64,000 nt of DNA from Coptis chinensis (lineage: Eukaryota; Streptophyta; Magnoliopsida; Ranunculales; Ranunculaceae). Positions 35,923 through 48,540 of this stretch are shown here, piece after piece (the stretch's first letter is position 1; each line of letters starts with the position of its first letter). The DNA is taken from contig CM027383.1 of the NCBI GenBank assembly GCA_015680905.1, positions 89,796,501 to 89,860,500 of the forward strand, read 5' to 3'. The translations under genes and the position numbers were made by a program. Below the pieces are notes generated by a model. It made no database searches. It saw only the letters and a list, made by a program, of their open reading frames with translations, and was not told the DNA's origin.

Positions 35923-36896
35923 ATAGGTGCAGATAGGCACCGATTCAGATAGGCCGGATCCCAATCCGAAGCTGAAATTTGTTACTCACATTCGAATCGA
36001 ATCCATTACCCACGGATGTATGAAATAGCATTTGAATCCGATATCGATTCGAGATCGGATAATAGCCGATAACTAAACTGTAAAACATATTTGTTCTCTC
36101 GCGTTGTTGTTGCTTCAATGAAGAAAGTGATTGAACTGCAATTGTTGGTGAGCAAGTAATTCATTTGAGTAATTTGGGTAGAACCCAACAAGAGTAAATA
36201 AAGTTTTTGGAGTTGGGTTTTGAGGAACAAAGAAGAAATCCTCTCCCAAAGTTGGGCGTTCTTCATTCAACCGCATCCCGGCGACTTCAGCAGAGAATCA
36301 TATAGAAGATCCCAAGCATTTTCTCCCTCATTCAAAGATGATGAAGGTGGAGAAGACACCATAGATGGACCATTAGGACTACCTCGACTCGGCAAAGGGC
36401 CAACTTCGGGACCATACGGTGTTGATTCGAGGGCAAACCAAAGAATACCCCTTGTTTTTGGTTTTCTTGGTGAAATAAAGACCTAGCTATTTCCCTAAGG
36501 AAACCAGTCAAATAATTATTTTCATCACTTTCAGTTTCATTAGCTTTAATGATTTAATGATTTGATGAAGGAAGAAGAAAAGTTGTGGTGGTGGGGATGG
36601 TCTCTCGCTTTGAAGAAAGGAGAAAGGAAAAAAGCCCTTCAACATTTTTATTTTTATAGTTCATTAATTTATGATGTTTTGTATTTAATTAATTATTTAA
36701 TAATAGACTTTTAATAATTAAATCGGATCGGATATTATCCGACCGATATCACCGAACTCGATCCAAGATTGAAATGGTTTTGATTGCAAATTTGATCTGA
36801 ACCTGAATCTGGTATTCGAAAGTTTTGGATAATATCCGATTTTTCTAATATGAATTTGAATCGGATTCGAATATTTGGATATCTACTTGCACGTCT
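35923..36896. mobile_element. non-autonomous hAT-like element
   Basis: A perfect 8-bp duplication ACATTGAT (35915-35922 and 36897-36904) flanks 974 bp. The ends are imperfect inverted repeats: left ataggtgcagatag, right (reversed) agacgtgcaagtagata. Both flanks inside are rich in gaatcggat/atccgat motifs. The centre (about 36190-36490) is less AT-rich and has an 88-codon open frame with no known domain. The 8-bp duplication and gtgca-type ends fit the hAT superfamily. No transposase. Confidence 0.8.
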
Positions 36897-37617
36897 ACAT
36901 TGATCCCTGTAAATTACTGGAATATCGGAAGAACCAATGCGATGATCAAGTGAGGTCTATATCTCTTCTTCAAGATCGTTTTCCATGTTTGGCGGCTCTC
37001 CAAAATCAGTCTAATTATTCCCAACAAATCATTGGACTTTTCAACAATGTTATTTGTGGTACGAATATAGTGTGAAACATCAAGGGTAAGAAGAATCGAT
37101 CTCTCCTAGGTCGCATGTTTTCAGTGAGATGAAACACTTTAACTGTTTACCAGGGCTTAGAATATATTATACATGCATCAATCTTTTGTGCAAAAGTACG
37201 AGGAGATTCTTTACGCACCTTGCAGGTTGATTTTGCAAACGTCAGTATGCGAAGTGAAAGGTTGAGGGAGCTCAACAACCACCAGATAACATAGTTGCTG
37301 CAAGACCTAGAGTTGACATTACAATGGCAATGCACTCATAATTTCTTAAGCATGGTCAACCTGAAGGATATAAAAATGTCTTACTTGTTAGACAAAAAAA
37401 CGAAATATTGAAAATCCCCAGGCATGGTTTTGTTTTGAAAATTGATTCTTCAAGGTTATTGGGGATATCGATATTGAAATGAGGCCGACTTAAAAATGAA
37501 ACAAAAGTATTGGGATTAACGAATAAAATTGAAACAGAAATATCCATCGGGTATCGTACTATATTGTTCGTTAACTAATAATTTGAGGATTATAAAAAAC
37601 AAATACCTTCTCTTAAT

Positions 37618-37790
37618 TGAAGGGTAACTTGTGTGGAGGCTTGTGCATGGTTAAGGATGCCAATATGGATGGTAGTTTGAACTGTCGAGACAAAACTGAT
37701 TAAGATATATATACAATGGTGACAGGAGTCAAATATTTTTACTAACCTCAGGGTACTCTAGTGAAATAGCCCTGGAGCGTACAATCTCCT
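37618..37790 (+). repeat. direct repeat copy 1 (about 170 bp)
   Basis: Same order of shared strings as 38462-38632, with scattered differences. Confidence 0.75.
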
Positions 37791-38461
37791 TAAAATCGTC
37801 AGTTCTTCCCCTGTTTTTTAACATTGCTTGGTCATGATTAAAGAAGACAACTGCGAGTATTTGCAATGACAGTTTTTTAAATTTGATGAAAAATAAAACA
37901 GATGGGATCATACCAAAATACAACAGCAGGGGTTATATGGGACAACCCATATATATTGTGACCAGAAACTTCATTGTGTAGATAAACAACTCATCCGTCA
38001 TCATGGGGTTCATATATAGCATTTGTATGAGTCATGTGTAGATTAACCGATGCAATAATTGGTAAGAATTCAGAGTAATAATTAATGAATCAAGGAGCAA
38101 GTTATGTTTCCACTACATTAGTGCAAAACAGCATTGTTGGTCCAATTAATAAATAGTTCAATTTATTGTCCTATTGCTACCACCCTGCACCATTGGGCAT
38201 TGACAGAATATAAAATAGATTTGATAAACATTTGAACTACACAATTTAACTTCAATAGTAATTAGGACAAATACCCAAGAACGAAACTCCTTATGAGACT
38301 GATTTGGGGGTGTGCATACAACAGATGGTGTTCAATATGTAAAATTGAATTTGCAAGGTTACTGGGAACATCGATAAATTCATGGAGCAATTTAAGCAGT
38401 CACTTCGAACACAATGTTGTCCCTTTCTTGCTCAGTTGTGTTATTGAAAGCTACATATTAA

Positions 38462-38632
38462 GTGAAGGGTAACTTGTGTAGAGGTTTGTGCATGGTTAAG
38501 GATGCCAATATAGATAGCGGTTTGGACTATCGAGACAAAATCGATTAAAATATATATACATTCGTGACAACAGTCAAATGTTTTTACTAAACTAAGGGTA
38601 CCCTAGTGAAATAGCCCCAGAACGTATGAAAC
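38462..38632 (+). repeat. direct repeat copy 2
   Basis: Partner of 37618-37790, offset about 844 bp. Confidence 0.75.
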
Positions 38633-39189
38633 CTTACATATATTCAACTGGGCAAATCAATTTAGACAAAGGTGGTTAGAGATTATCAAGCTGCAAATAT
38701 AAACTATAATCCCTTATAAAAATTCATTTTTTCTTAATTTATATAGGAAGGGAAAAATAGTCACACAGTATGTTATAAGTACAAAAAATTGAACAACTAA
38801 CAGAAGGTGATAATTTATTAATATCAACTGATGGGGTTGGTACAAAAACTATTGAGAGCAAAATATTATGAAACTAAACCAACAGAAGAAATATAAAACT
38901 TACAATGGAACAGTTAACAAAATAAGACAATGCATAGATCTGGACTTTGGAGTTGAACTGCAGTATAATAATTTGGATCGTGTACAACTGTTCCATTCCT
39001 AAGGTGCTTCAAAACTACCTTTGATCTTTTGCATGTACATGATAAATAAATATAACATTAGAATAAAACTAAAACAGTCAAAAATAAATAAAATGATATG
39101 GTATGTAAACAAAAAAGAATGCATATGCCATATTTCTTAACTAAAGATAATCTTTTAGTATCTCAAATGAGTATGTAATATTTTAGTTG

Positions 39190-40009
39190 TAGTGGCTTGC
39201 AATTATATCCTCCATATCCAATGCTCTCAAATAGCCCAACATATTCACCACCCTGCAGATCCTAACCATGCCCTAATCCTCCAAGCGCAACCATGCCCTA
39301 ATCCTCCAAGCGCCACCAGCCCACTGGCAAGCTTTATTACTCACCCATTTACTCCAACAAAGCTTACTACCCTACCTCTCACGACCCTCTTACCTAGAAA
39401 AAGCACTACCTATATGTGGTGCATGTTGGGACCATGTTAAGGGCTTCTACTACTACTGCAGCTCCTGTGACCTTGACCTCCATATCCTCTGCGCTTCCAT
39501 GCCCCCATCCGTCAAACACCAAAGTCACTCTCATCCTCTTAAACTGGCATATAACCCTCCCTATCAAACCAAAGGCTTATCTTGTGACGTATGCCAAAAG
39601 CTGGGATCAAAGCAATGGCTTTATCGGTGTAACGTATGTGAATTTGATGCACATCTAGATCGAGTGTGTAATATCTAAGCCTAGAGTGTCAGAAATTCAG
39701 CATCAGATTAGGAGTCGACAGCCAGAGGCACTACCTTCAAACTACAATTCATTTCCAGATTCACATCAACCTCAAATATAACGTTTTGGAACTGGACAGT
39801 GGGGGAATGTGTCTCAACAACCAAATGACTACGTCAATAATCAGAGGGTGGCTTCCTCGCATACAAATCAGCCTGCACTGATCAACAACATTATTGAGAG
39901 TGGACCCCAACAAGTTAGCCAAAACTTGGATTGGAATATGGTGGGTTTTAACAACAATGGCGCTGATACTACCATTATCACAAATTTGTTCAAGTACTCT
40001 TCTGGTTAG
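39190..40009 (+). pseudogene. DC1-domain (C1-like zinc finger) protein pseudogene
   Basis: Plant DC1 proteins carry tandem Cys/His zinc modules and are often linked to stress signalling. Readable parts are CNYILHIQCSQIAQHIHHP (about 39201-39257), the CSSCDLDLHILCASMPP module (about 39460-39510), SCDVCQKLGSKQWLYRC and CNVCEFDAHLDRV (39575-39667). A Q/N-rich tail follows at 39680-40009, ending in TAG. A frameshift in the CWDHVKGFYYYC region (about 39420), another near 39675 and a stop at about 39779 break it. The N-terminus is absent. The tail is otherwise open, so decay may be recent. Confidence 0.65.
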
Positions 40010-41163
40010 TAGGCCGGATGGAACCGAAGAAAACTTGGACTCTTATTTAAGTTCTGAATGTTGACCTATGTTTTTGCTTTACATATTCTACTTACGAGAG
40101 ATGATTGTATTCCATAAGACAAATAATCATTCAACATCTAGAATTGTGGCTCCTACATTCCCAGACAGGTAAGTGGACTTGTAAATGGAGTCCTCTCTTC
40201 TAGACGACATTGATCCAATTCATCAAGTTAGCTAACAAAATAAAAACATTGGTTTGATCCAATTTTCGAACCCCACTCAATTGAAAAAAAAAAATCCAGG
40301 AAAAAAAACATGATATACCCAATTGACAAACATGAACGAATCAATGAAATGAAATAATAAAAAGTAATTAAAGAAGCAGGGTTCTTACCTCTTATTAATA
40401 GCTTTTTTTCTTCTGCTTCTTCTTTTTAGCGATTGAAAAAGGAGAAATTCGTACAATGGGAAGAAGACGTTAAGCAAATGATTTGATTCGATAAGAATAG
40501 AAAAAGTACTGATTGAATTGATTTGATTCGATAACAACGAATTTGTTTTACAGAGCCTTCTTTTGATTGGGTGAAACAGGCGGGGGAAGCTGAGGATGAT
40601 GGCTCGGAGTTGAGCAGCTAGGAGAAGGTAGGTGTTGAATGCTGTTTGGAGGAAAACCCCGGACGGACGCCGGATAGAGTTAGACAGCTAAAAGGGACAG
40701 ATGGCGAATGGGCTAAAGAGAAAAAGGGCTGTGTACGGTTAGGTCGCCCACGCTTCTATGGGCTGGCGGCTTAAGCTAGATCGGCTAACTCGGGTAAGCT
40801 CTTTTAAAGGTGTTTAGATAAGTTATGCTAACCATACTTTTTCTTTGGCACTGTTGAGCACTGTATTCGGTGGCTGCCAAGATCTGTTGATGTACAATAT
40901 GTGTAATTCCTTAACTAGCCATATTTCTTATATTCGACTCTCTAGCAACAACGGACAGGTGCTGCTATTTAAAGTTTTAAACTACTGCAGGCGCGCAACA
41001 AAACAAAAACAAGTTGATTAGTTGCGATACCCGAATTGAGATTATGAACATGAATACGCCAAACATAGGCATGATCAAATGTAAGTCTAGTCTCTACTCT
41101 CTAGAACTATTTGCAACTTGCAAGAACTAATTCTCTTGTCAAAGTGAGATTATTATTTATGTT
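40010..41163. other. non-coding region
   Basis: Possible 3' end of the DC1 relic to about 40200, then poly-A-rich DNA (40284-40310) and a GC-richer patch at 40560-40790 without a recognisable gene. Confidence 0.4.
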
Positions 41164-42030
41164 AATTTAGTCATTGTTGGCTTCTCAGAATAAAGAAGTC
41201 CTTACGCGATTGCATGTCTCGGTGTCTCCATATATGTGGTCCCTTAAACTTGTCTTGTCCTGTCAGAACTTTTCACCAAAATGCAGCTCTAGAAGTTTGA
41301 GACGAGTTTTTTGGTCCGTTATACTAAGTATATGGACATTTAAATATAGGTCGACACTCATCAAATTGGATTTCTCAACAACAACAACATATTAAATATA
41401 GTTATCATACCATATTATCTATAGTATAGTAACTAGCATCCACATTTAGCTTATAATAGTTTGTTGGTGATGGTTCCCAATTCATAGATATAGGAATCTT
41501 AGTGATATTGGTATGCACTCTATGATTTGTAGGATCAGAAAAGAAGCTATCAATGATTTTTGAGATTCAAAATAAAGATGGAATAGTTTTATTGTGAAAC
41601 ACAGTATACCTATCTCTCCAAATATTGGAATACAAAAGCAAACAAAATTTAGTCCAAGTCTCATTGTGAATCAACCGGTCTGCAGGTGGACTAAACCATA
41701 AACTTATCCATTCATACCATGTTGCAGATGTTGATTGATCGTCAGATACCCAAAAAATATCGATACTAGCTAGCTAGGAGCTGAGCTACTTATTCAAATG
41801 CAAAATCTAACTGTCAAGATTTTTTGTATAGCTAAAATTCAGTTACTTACATAGCAAAGGGTCGGCACATAAAAAGTGATACAAGGTGATTTAAACCTTC
41901 CAAGATACACGTCCCTTATCATTTTGAAATTGCTTGCTAATACGCATGTAGGGACAAAAGAAAACAGGTAGCCCACTCTGTATACATCAATTTCTCTCCT
42001 CTTAACAAATATAGTATCAAAAATGGTGAA
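41164..42030 (+). repeat. tandem duplication copy A
   Basis: Its first 230 bp match 42277-42475 and its last 320 bp (41715-42030) match 48695-49000. It is thus an older duplicate of the region now split by the copia element at 42968-48540. Confidence 0.75.
41395..41735 (-). pseudogene. LINE-derived RNase H-like fragment
   Basis: On the minus strand, starting near 41735, the frame reads TWYEWISLWFSPPADRLI, ETWTKFCLLLYSNIWRDRY and later NYYKLNVDAS, with one stop (TGA at about 41574). This order is typical of the C-terminal reverse-transcriptase-associated and RNase H-like part of plant non-LTR elements and their domesticated relatives. Only a fragment is present. Confidence 0.6.
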
Positions 42031-42276
42031 AGTGAGCAGTTTACAATTAGCCAAATTTTATAAATTGTTAATTACATTTGAGAAGTTTAGAATTTTTTGA
42101 TTTTTTTTATTATTTGTAACAATATTTAGAATAATTAGGAGATCATATCTACAAAAAATTAGCTTCATCCAAAACTTATAAATGTCCTAAATATTTTGAG
42201 TTTGTTTACGTGTTAAGATAAAATATGTCCCTAAAACCCCTCCCTTCAGCATAATGCACCCAATTTATATTAATTT

Positions 42277-42967
42277 TGTCATTGTTGGCTTCTCAAATTA
42301 AAGAAGTCCTTACGCGATTGCATGTCTCCATATATGTGGTCCCTTGTATGGAAGAGACACCAAACTTGTCTTGTACGGTTAGAACTTTTCACCAAAATGC
42401 AGCTCTAATTCCTCAAGTTTGAGACGAGTTTTTTGGTCCGTTATACTAGTCCATGGACATTGAAATATATTGTGACTTCCTCTGCTTTCATTTAGGAAGA
42501 CTACTTCACATCTGGTTTTAGTTTTACATATGGGTCTAGAAAATGATTCAATGTATGCATTCCAAGGGTGTGTGTGTTTGTTCACCTCCTTAGTTCTCGC
42601 CTCATTTGGACCACGCAATAAGTGCGCTCTTTTTCAACTTCCCATGTTTAGTTGTGGACGATCTATTCATGTGCTCACTGATCGACTTGAGGTGAACATT
42701 CCAGATTTTGTCTAAGCAGTTTACCTCTCTTATTCAAATGTGTGAGTCTTCCTCGAGGAGGATTATCATTTCCATATCTACCTCTACCGTGCATTTTTTT
42801 CTACTTTTCTGTGCTTAAAGAAAAAGAAAAATAGAGCTGCAGATCATCTTGTAAAGCTCTCTTTAGGTGCTAATCTGGAACCCTTGGTTTTTTCAAATCT
42901 TTTATGTAAGACGTTAAGCACTATAGTACATGAGGATTTAACAAAGGTTTATGAAAGATAATAAAAT
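42277..42967 (+). repeat. tandem duplication copy B, left part
   Basis: Matches copy A at 41164-41395 (cttacgcgattgcatgtct, ttttttggtccgttatact). The copia element starts at 42968 and copy B resumes at 48541. Confidence 0.75.
42420..42640 (-). pseudogene. zf-RVT-like fragment of a LINE
   Basis: The minus strand reads CEVVFLNESRGSHNIFQCPW (about 42513-42454), which fits the Cys/His zinc segment at the end of plant LINE reverse transcriptases (C...E...H..F.CP). It lacks the rest of the element. Confidence 0.45.
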
Positions 42968-43669
42968 TGTTGGAGTTATCCCTCACATGAGGAGAGAAAC
43001 AGAATTTGAGAAAACGAGTGATTCGGCGTTGGAGATGTCGAGCCGCCAAGGCCAGATATTACTCAGCGCTCATGGCTCCGATGTTTGAAGGCCGACCAGC
43101 TTCATATGAAGCGCACCCAGCCATAGCTCCGGTGTTTTTGCGACCGACTGCAGGCGTGAAGGCGCCGAGTCCGTGTCTAAAGTGGGCTTCATTTCTGATA
43201 AAGAATGAAATTTGGTTTTTGGAGATAAAACCAAAATCAAGGTTTTGGAAAACCTAACCAACCAAGTCAAAAGGATTGGAATCCAGACTAAAACAAAGAG
43301 AGAGAAACCCAATCTTGAAAGCTATCAAGATTGAGAGATAACCTTTCCAGAGATACAACCCTGTAAAGAGATAAGAGTGATCTAGTAAGGTGAGAGACTG
43401 AAAGGAGAGATTGTAATCTTCCTTCCCACTTTATAAAGAATTGGCTCTTGTGGAAGTAGGCATCATTGGCCGAACCACGATAAATCTTTGTTTTGTGGTT
43501 TGCCTTTACTGCTTTACATTATTATTTGTTATTGATAGTTGTTTAGCGAGTTGGGCATGTTAGTATAGGCTGTAGTTGTGATATTTAGATTTTGTCTGGA
43601 GTTGAAGTGTGCTCATACAAGTTATCTGTGTAGTGGGGGAATCAATTGGTATTGGTATAATCCCCAACA
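42968..43669 (+). repeat. 5' LTR of the third copia element
   Basis: 702 bp, tgttggagttatccc to tccccaaca. The inner GC-rich part (43020-43180) differs from the 3' LTR mostly at CAG/CTG or CG sites. Confidence 0.88.
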
Positions 43670-43670
43670 A

Positions 43671-43684
43671 GTGGTATCAGAGCC
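43671..43684 (+). promoter_or_regulatory. primer-binding site
   Basis: gtggtatcagagcc, one base after the LTR; initiator methionine tRNA type. Confidence 0.85.
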
Positions 43685-43779
43685 TTGGTTGGAATAGCCT
43701 AGGGTGTTATCCGAATCTTGGTCAGAAGGTGTTTGACAAAATTCCTGAGAGAAAATTTGAGGTTAAATAACTTGTAGAG

Positions 43780-46700
43780 ATGGACCATTCCGTGAACACT
43801 CGCATGATGAGTCTGAATAGGAAGAAGAACTACACCATCCGGAAAGCCAAGATGGAAAACTTGCTATATACCGCAAAGGACTTGGCACTTCCCATTGAGA
43901 ATGAGGGAGTAAAACCAAAAAAGACCGATGAGAGTGGAAAAAAAAGCTTGACGCGAAAAGCGATTGGATACATTCGGTGATGGATTGACGGCGATTGTCT
44001 TTCACCATGTGTCCTGAAGAGACTACTGACCTTCGGTCGTGGAAGAAACTTCAAGACCTTTATGAGAGGGAAGTCGGGTGGAAACAAAGCTGCTAGTCGT
44101 TAAGAAGTTTGCGGAACACAAAGTACCAAGAAGGTTCTTCAATGTCCGAAAGCATCTTAATGAAGTACGAATATCATCAATCGATGCATTTCATGAAGAT
44201 AAATTTGGGAGGCGAAGTTGAGGCTTTGTTTCTATTAGGCTCTCTACCCGAAAAGTTGGGAGACATTAGCGGTTTCTACATGGAGCGCCCAAGGATGGAA
44301 TTGTTAGCATGGAGATGGCTACCACGTCTTTGTTGAATGAGGAGACTAGAAGGAGTGCAAAGCAGCTCCTCCTCACTCGAGAGATCCTTTTCCGAGAAAC
44401 GGGGAGAGGTCGAAGCGAAAACCATCTCGTTCTAGAGGTGATGACGTAATAAATCTAGGGGTGAAGCTAGAACTCCTAAGGCGCAGAGGCAATGTTACTA
44501 TTGTGCCACCAAAGGCCACTTCGGATATGAGTGCGAGAACATTGAAGAGGGATGAGAAGAATAAGCGTGTACATGAAGACATGGTGGAGAGGAACGGAAA
44601 CACAAAGTGAGAGAGATACTACCGCGACTAGTCGGCGACCTAACCTGGGAATTCAGGTCGATTGTGGTGTGGCTTTGTCTTAGTACCTCATGTCGATATC
44701 GAGTGGGTGATAGATCTGGGGAGCATCCTATCACGTCACACCACACGAGGGGATTCTTCACTACCTACAACCGTGTGGTGAATATGGTGAAGTAAGGATG
44801 GGTAAATGGAGTCTCAAGATTATAGGCATTGGAGATGTTTATGTAGAAACCAATGTCGGCTACACCTTGACACTCAAGGATGTAAGACATGTCCCCGACA
44901 TACGGTTGTTTTAATTTAATCGGCCGGAAATTAGATGACGATGGCTTTGTAAACTCGTTTGGTAGCGGGGGTATGGAACCGAAAGCGAGGTTCCATTGAA
45001 GAGTACCCAGAGGAAAAAAACTTGCTCTCTTTACAAAACACGCATGTGCTAGTTTGTGTAAAGCGAAGCCGAAACGCGAAGAAGAAGCTTCATCGAATCG
45101 GTGACACAAGAGACCGCGGTATCACGGGCATAAAAGGGATGGAAGTTCTTGCTAAGCAAAAAGGTCGTGCGGACATTAAAGGTACACATTTAAATACATG
45201 TACTGTTTGTTTGGTAGGAATGCAACACAGGTGTCTTTCCAAAGATTCCGATCACGAGAAAGGACACCATCCTTGAACTAGTGCACACGGACTTATGTGG
45301 TCCTATGAGAGTAAAGTCCCACTTTGAGGGAGTTTCGTACTTCTTGACATTCATTGATGATCGTCAAGAAAGATATGGGCCTATAGTCCCGAAGACCAGG
45401 ATGAAGTACTTGGCGTGTTTGAGAAATTCCACAAAGATGGTGGAAAAGAGAGGAAGTTGTTGAAGTGTATTCGCCGGATAATGGGGGTGAGTACATTGGG
45501 CCATTTGAAGAGTATTGCCGAGTCATGGGATTCGTCATGAGCGCACCGTTCCCAAGACACCGCAAATGTAATGGAATAGCGAGAGAATGAACCGTACCAT
45601 TGTAGAGAGGATGAGATGCATCCTATCTCACTCTAAGCTACCTAGAAGTTAGTTGGGTAGAAGCAATCGTCATGTACCGTGCATGTGATCAACCTGTCGC
45701 CCGAAAGCCTACGAATAGTGATTATCCAGAGAGAGTATGGTCAGATAGAGATGTTGATTATGGATACTTGAAGGTATTTGGGTGCAGGGCATTTGTGCAT
45801 ATTCCGAAGGATGAGAGATCCAAGCTTGATGACAAAGCCAAGCAGTGCATTTTTCTGGGTTATGGAGATGAAAAGTTTGGTTACAAACTCTATGATCCGA
45901 TTAACAAGAAGGTAATCCAAGTCGAGATGTTTGTTTCTTAGAAGACCAAACCATAGCAGGACTTTGAGGAGGGTGAGAAGCTACAGGGCTTTCACCAATG
46001 ATCTTGTTGATTCGAGAACCGAAGTTCCCTCGTGGAGCGTCGCGAGGCATTGAGAAATGAGAGAACCATGAGTTTGAAGCTCATGATGAGAATCCTATCG
46101 CTTTCATGATGGGATAGAACCTATTGGTATAGAAGATCAGATGAGATGCATGAACCACCACCGAGAAAAGAGTGCAACCTCCCCGAGGCACCGGCCAGAT
46201 CGCAAAGGAGGTCCGATAGAGGAGACTAGCTTCAACGGTATCCACCACATACATACATGCTACTATCGGATGGTGGAGAACCTATGTACTATCAAGAGGC
46301 ACTTGAAGCGTACGGACAAAGAAAAGTGGTTGAAGGCCATGCATGACGAGATGGATTCTTTGCATAAGAATCACACTTATGAGTTAGTTGAGAAACCCAC
46401 GGGGAGAAAAGTTCTCAAGAATAAGTGGATATACAAAGTCAAGCATGAGGAGAACAATCCTCACCCAAGGCACAAAGCTTCGCCTTTGTTGTTGGAAGGG
46501 ATTCGGTCAAAGGGAAGGGATTGACTTTGATGAGATTTTCTCTCTGTAGTGAAGATGACTTTTATCGAGATTGGTATTGGGTATGGCCGCAAGTATGAAC
46601 CTAGAGGTTGAGCAACTAGATGTTAAGACAGTTTTTCTTCATAGAGACCTTGAAGAAGATGTCTACATGGACCCGACCCGGAGGGTTTGAGGTCAAAGGC

Positions 46701-47840
46701 AAAAGAGCACCTAGTATGCAAGTACGATAAAGAGCTTGTATGGGTTGCAAGCAAGCCGGAGACAATTGGTACATAAAATTTGACTCCTTTATAAGCGAAG
46801 CAAGGATACAAGAAGTCTGCTTTCAATCATTGTCGCGTTTGTTGAGAGATTTCGGATGGGGATTTCATAGTGTTATTCTTTGTATGTGGATGATATGTTG
46901 ATAGTTGGCCCAAACATCAACAAGATATCAAAAGTGAAGAAAGACTTGAGTAAGTCCTTTGAGATGAAGGATTTGGGTCAAGCAAAGGCGATACTTGGGA
47001 TCGCGGATCACTTTCGTGCGAGTAAAAAGTGGGAAGTTGTGGCTTTCAAGAAAGTTACATTGAGAAGGTGTTGAAGAGATTCAACATGGATCAAGCGAAG
47101 CCGGTCGGTTGTCCGCTTGGTGGCAGTTCATGACCAAAGATATGTGTCCTAAGGGTGAGCATGCATGAGCGAGTCGGATGGAAAAGATTCCTTATGCATC
47201 CGCAGCGGGTTTGATGTATGTCATGGTGTGTACTAGACCGGATATTGCTTTCGCCATTGGGGTTGTAAGCGCATTTCTGTCAAATCCGGGTAAAAAGAAC
47301 ATTGGGAAGGTGTTAAGTGGATATTGAGATATCTCGGGCACTTCCAAATCGTGTTTGTGCTTTGGTGAAAGTAAGCCCTTACTTGAAGGCTACCCGATAA
47401 TCGAACATGGCGGTGATGTTGACTCGATGAAGTCCACCTCCGGTTATCCGGTTACTTTGCGGGGGGGCGATTTCTTGGCAATCTAAGTTGCAAAAGTGTG
47501 TTGCCCTCTCCACTACTGAAGCGAGTATATTACAGCCCAATCGAGTGTTGCAAAGAGATGTTATGGATGAAGAGGTTCTTCGACGAACTAGGGCTAAAAG
47601 CGTAAAGCGGTTTGTAGTTCTATGTGATACGATCGAGGCGCCATCGCGAGCAAGAATCCGAGTTTTCATTCTAGATCCAAGCACATACACGCGCGTTATC
47701 ATTGGATTAGAGAAGTACTTTCGAAGACAAGCATTTGTGTATCGAGAAGATCCATACCGACAAGAATGGGTCGGATATGATGACCAAAGTCTTACCGAAA
47801 GGTAAGTTTGATATTTGTTAGGCTACGGCTTAATGGTAGG
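43780..47840 (+). pseudogene. copia gag-pol polyprotein, heavily frameshifted
   Basis: Starts at 43780 (MDHSVNTRMMSLNRKK), matching the start of the minus-strand relative. Recognisable blocks: zinc-knuckle CYYCATKGHFGYEC (about 44488-44530), KGMEVLAKQK and CTVCLVG (integrase zinc region, about 45130-45220), D in VHTDLCGP (45282), the clean block 45720-45900 (YPERVWSDRDVDYGYL), NKWIYKVKHEENNPHPRH (about 46420-46470), YVDDMLIVGPNINKI (46882-46925) and RNase H at 47380-47600. Dozens of 1-2 base indels break it. Confidence 0.85.
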
Positions 47841-47903
47841 AGACTCCTCCTGATTGATTTGGAAATTACATGGAGATATCCCCCTCACCGCTTGGGGGGA
47901 GAT

Positions 47904-48540
47904 TGTCGGAGTTATCCTCACATGAGGAGAGAAATTTGGAGAGAAACGAGCTGATCCGGCGTTGGAGATGTCGAGGCGGCGCAAGGCCATGGCTTTGTTT
48001 GAAAGCGACCAGCATAGCCATAGCTCGATGTTTTAGCGACCAGCGCCAAAGCCAGCGCGCCAGCGCCAGTCTAATTTTCGTGGGCTTCGCTACAAGAACC
48101 GAAATTTGGTTTTGGAGATAAAACCAAAATCAAGGTTTTGGAAAACCCTAACCAACCAAGTCGGATTGGAATCCGGACTAAAACAAAAGAGAGAAACCCA
48201 ACGGATTGAGATAACCTTTACTGAGAGATACAACCTCAGAAAGAGATAAGAGTGATCTAGTAAGGTGAGAGACCGAAAGGAGAGATGTAATCTTCCTTCC
48301 CACTTTATAAAAACGGCTCTTGTGGAAGTAGGCATCATTGGCAAACCGCGGTAAATCTTTGTTTTGTGGTTTGCCTTTACTGCTTTACATTATTATTTGT
48401 TGTTGATAGTTGTTTAGCGAGTTGGGCATGTTAGTATATGTTGTAGTTGTGATATTTAGATTTTGTCTAGAGTTGAAGTGTGTCCATACAAGTTATCTGT
48501 GTAGTGGGAGAATCGATTGGTATTGGTATAATCCCCAACA
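47904..48540 (+). repeat. 3' LTR of the third copia element
   Basis: 637 bp. It begins tgtcggagttatcc (one change from the other end) after the polypurine stretch gggggg agatt at 47894-47903. Confidence 0.88.

Larger units (their letters stand above)
36905..39190. other. non-coding region with a diverged tandem repeat
   Basis: No gene recognised. Bases 37618-37790 recur at 38462-38632 (agggtaacttgtgtggagg, gcatggttaaggatgccaat, agtgaaatagcc). Weaker similarity runs upstream (37420-37480 versus 38325-38385), so the unit is about 840-900 bp. The short open stretch on the minus strand at 37740-37800 is not assignable. Confidence 0.5.
42968..48540 (+). mobile_element. Ty1/copia retrotransposon with many CAG/CTG-linked differences
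   Basis: LTRs at 42968-43669 and 47904-48540 end in ...ataatccccaaca. A perfect 5-bp duplication AAAAT stands at 42963-42967 and 48541-48545. Its sequence is the same family as the minus-strand element at 16328-21831, but it is full of small changes at sites where that element has CAG or CTG. No long frame remains except 45672-45941. Confidence 0.92.

Noticed and set aside
36220..36486. 88-codon open frame as a host gene
   Set aside because: Inside the hAT-like element, no start context or known domain; noted only as a possible captured piece.
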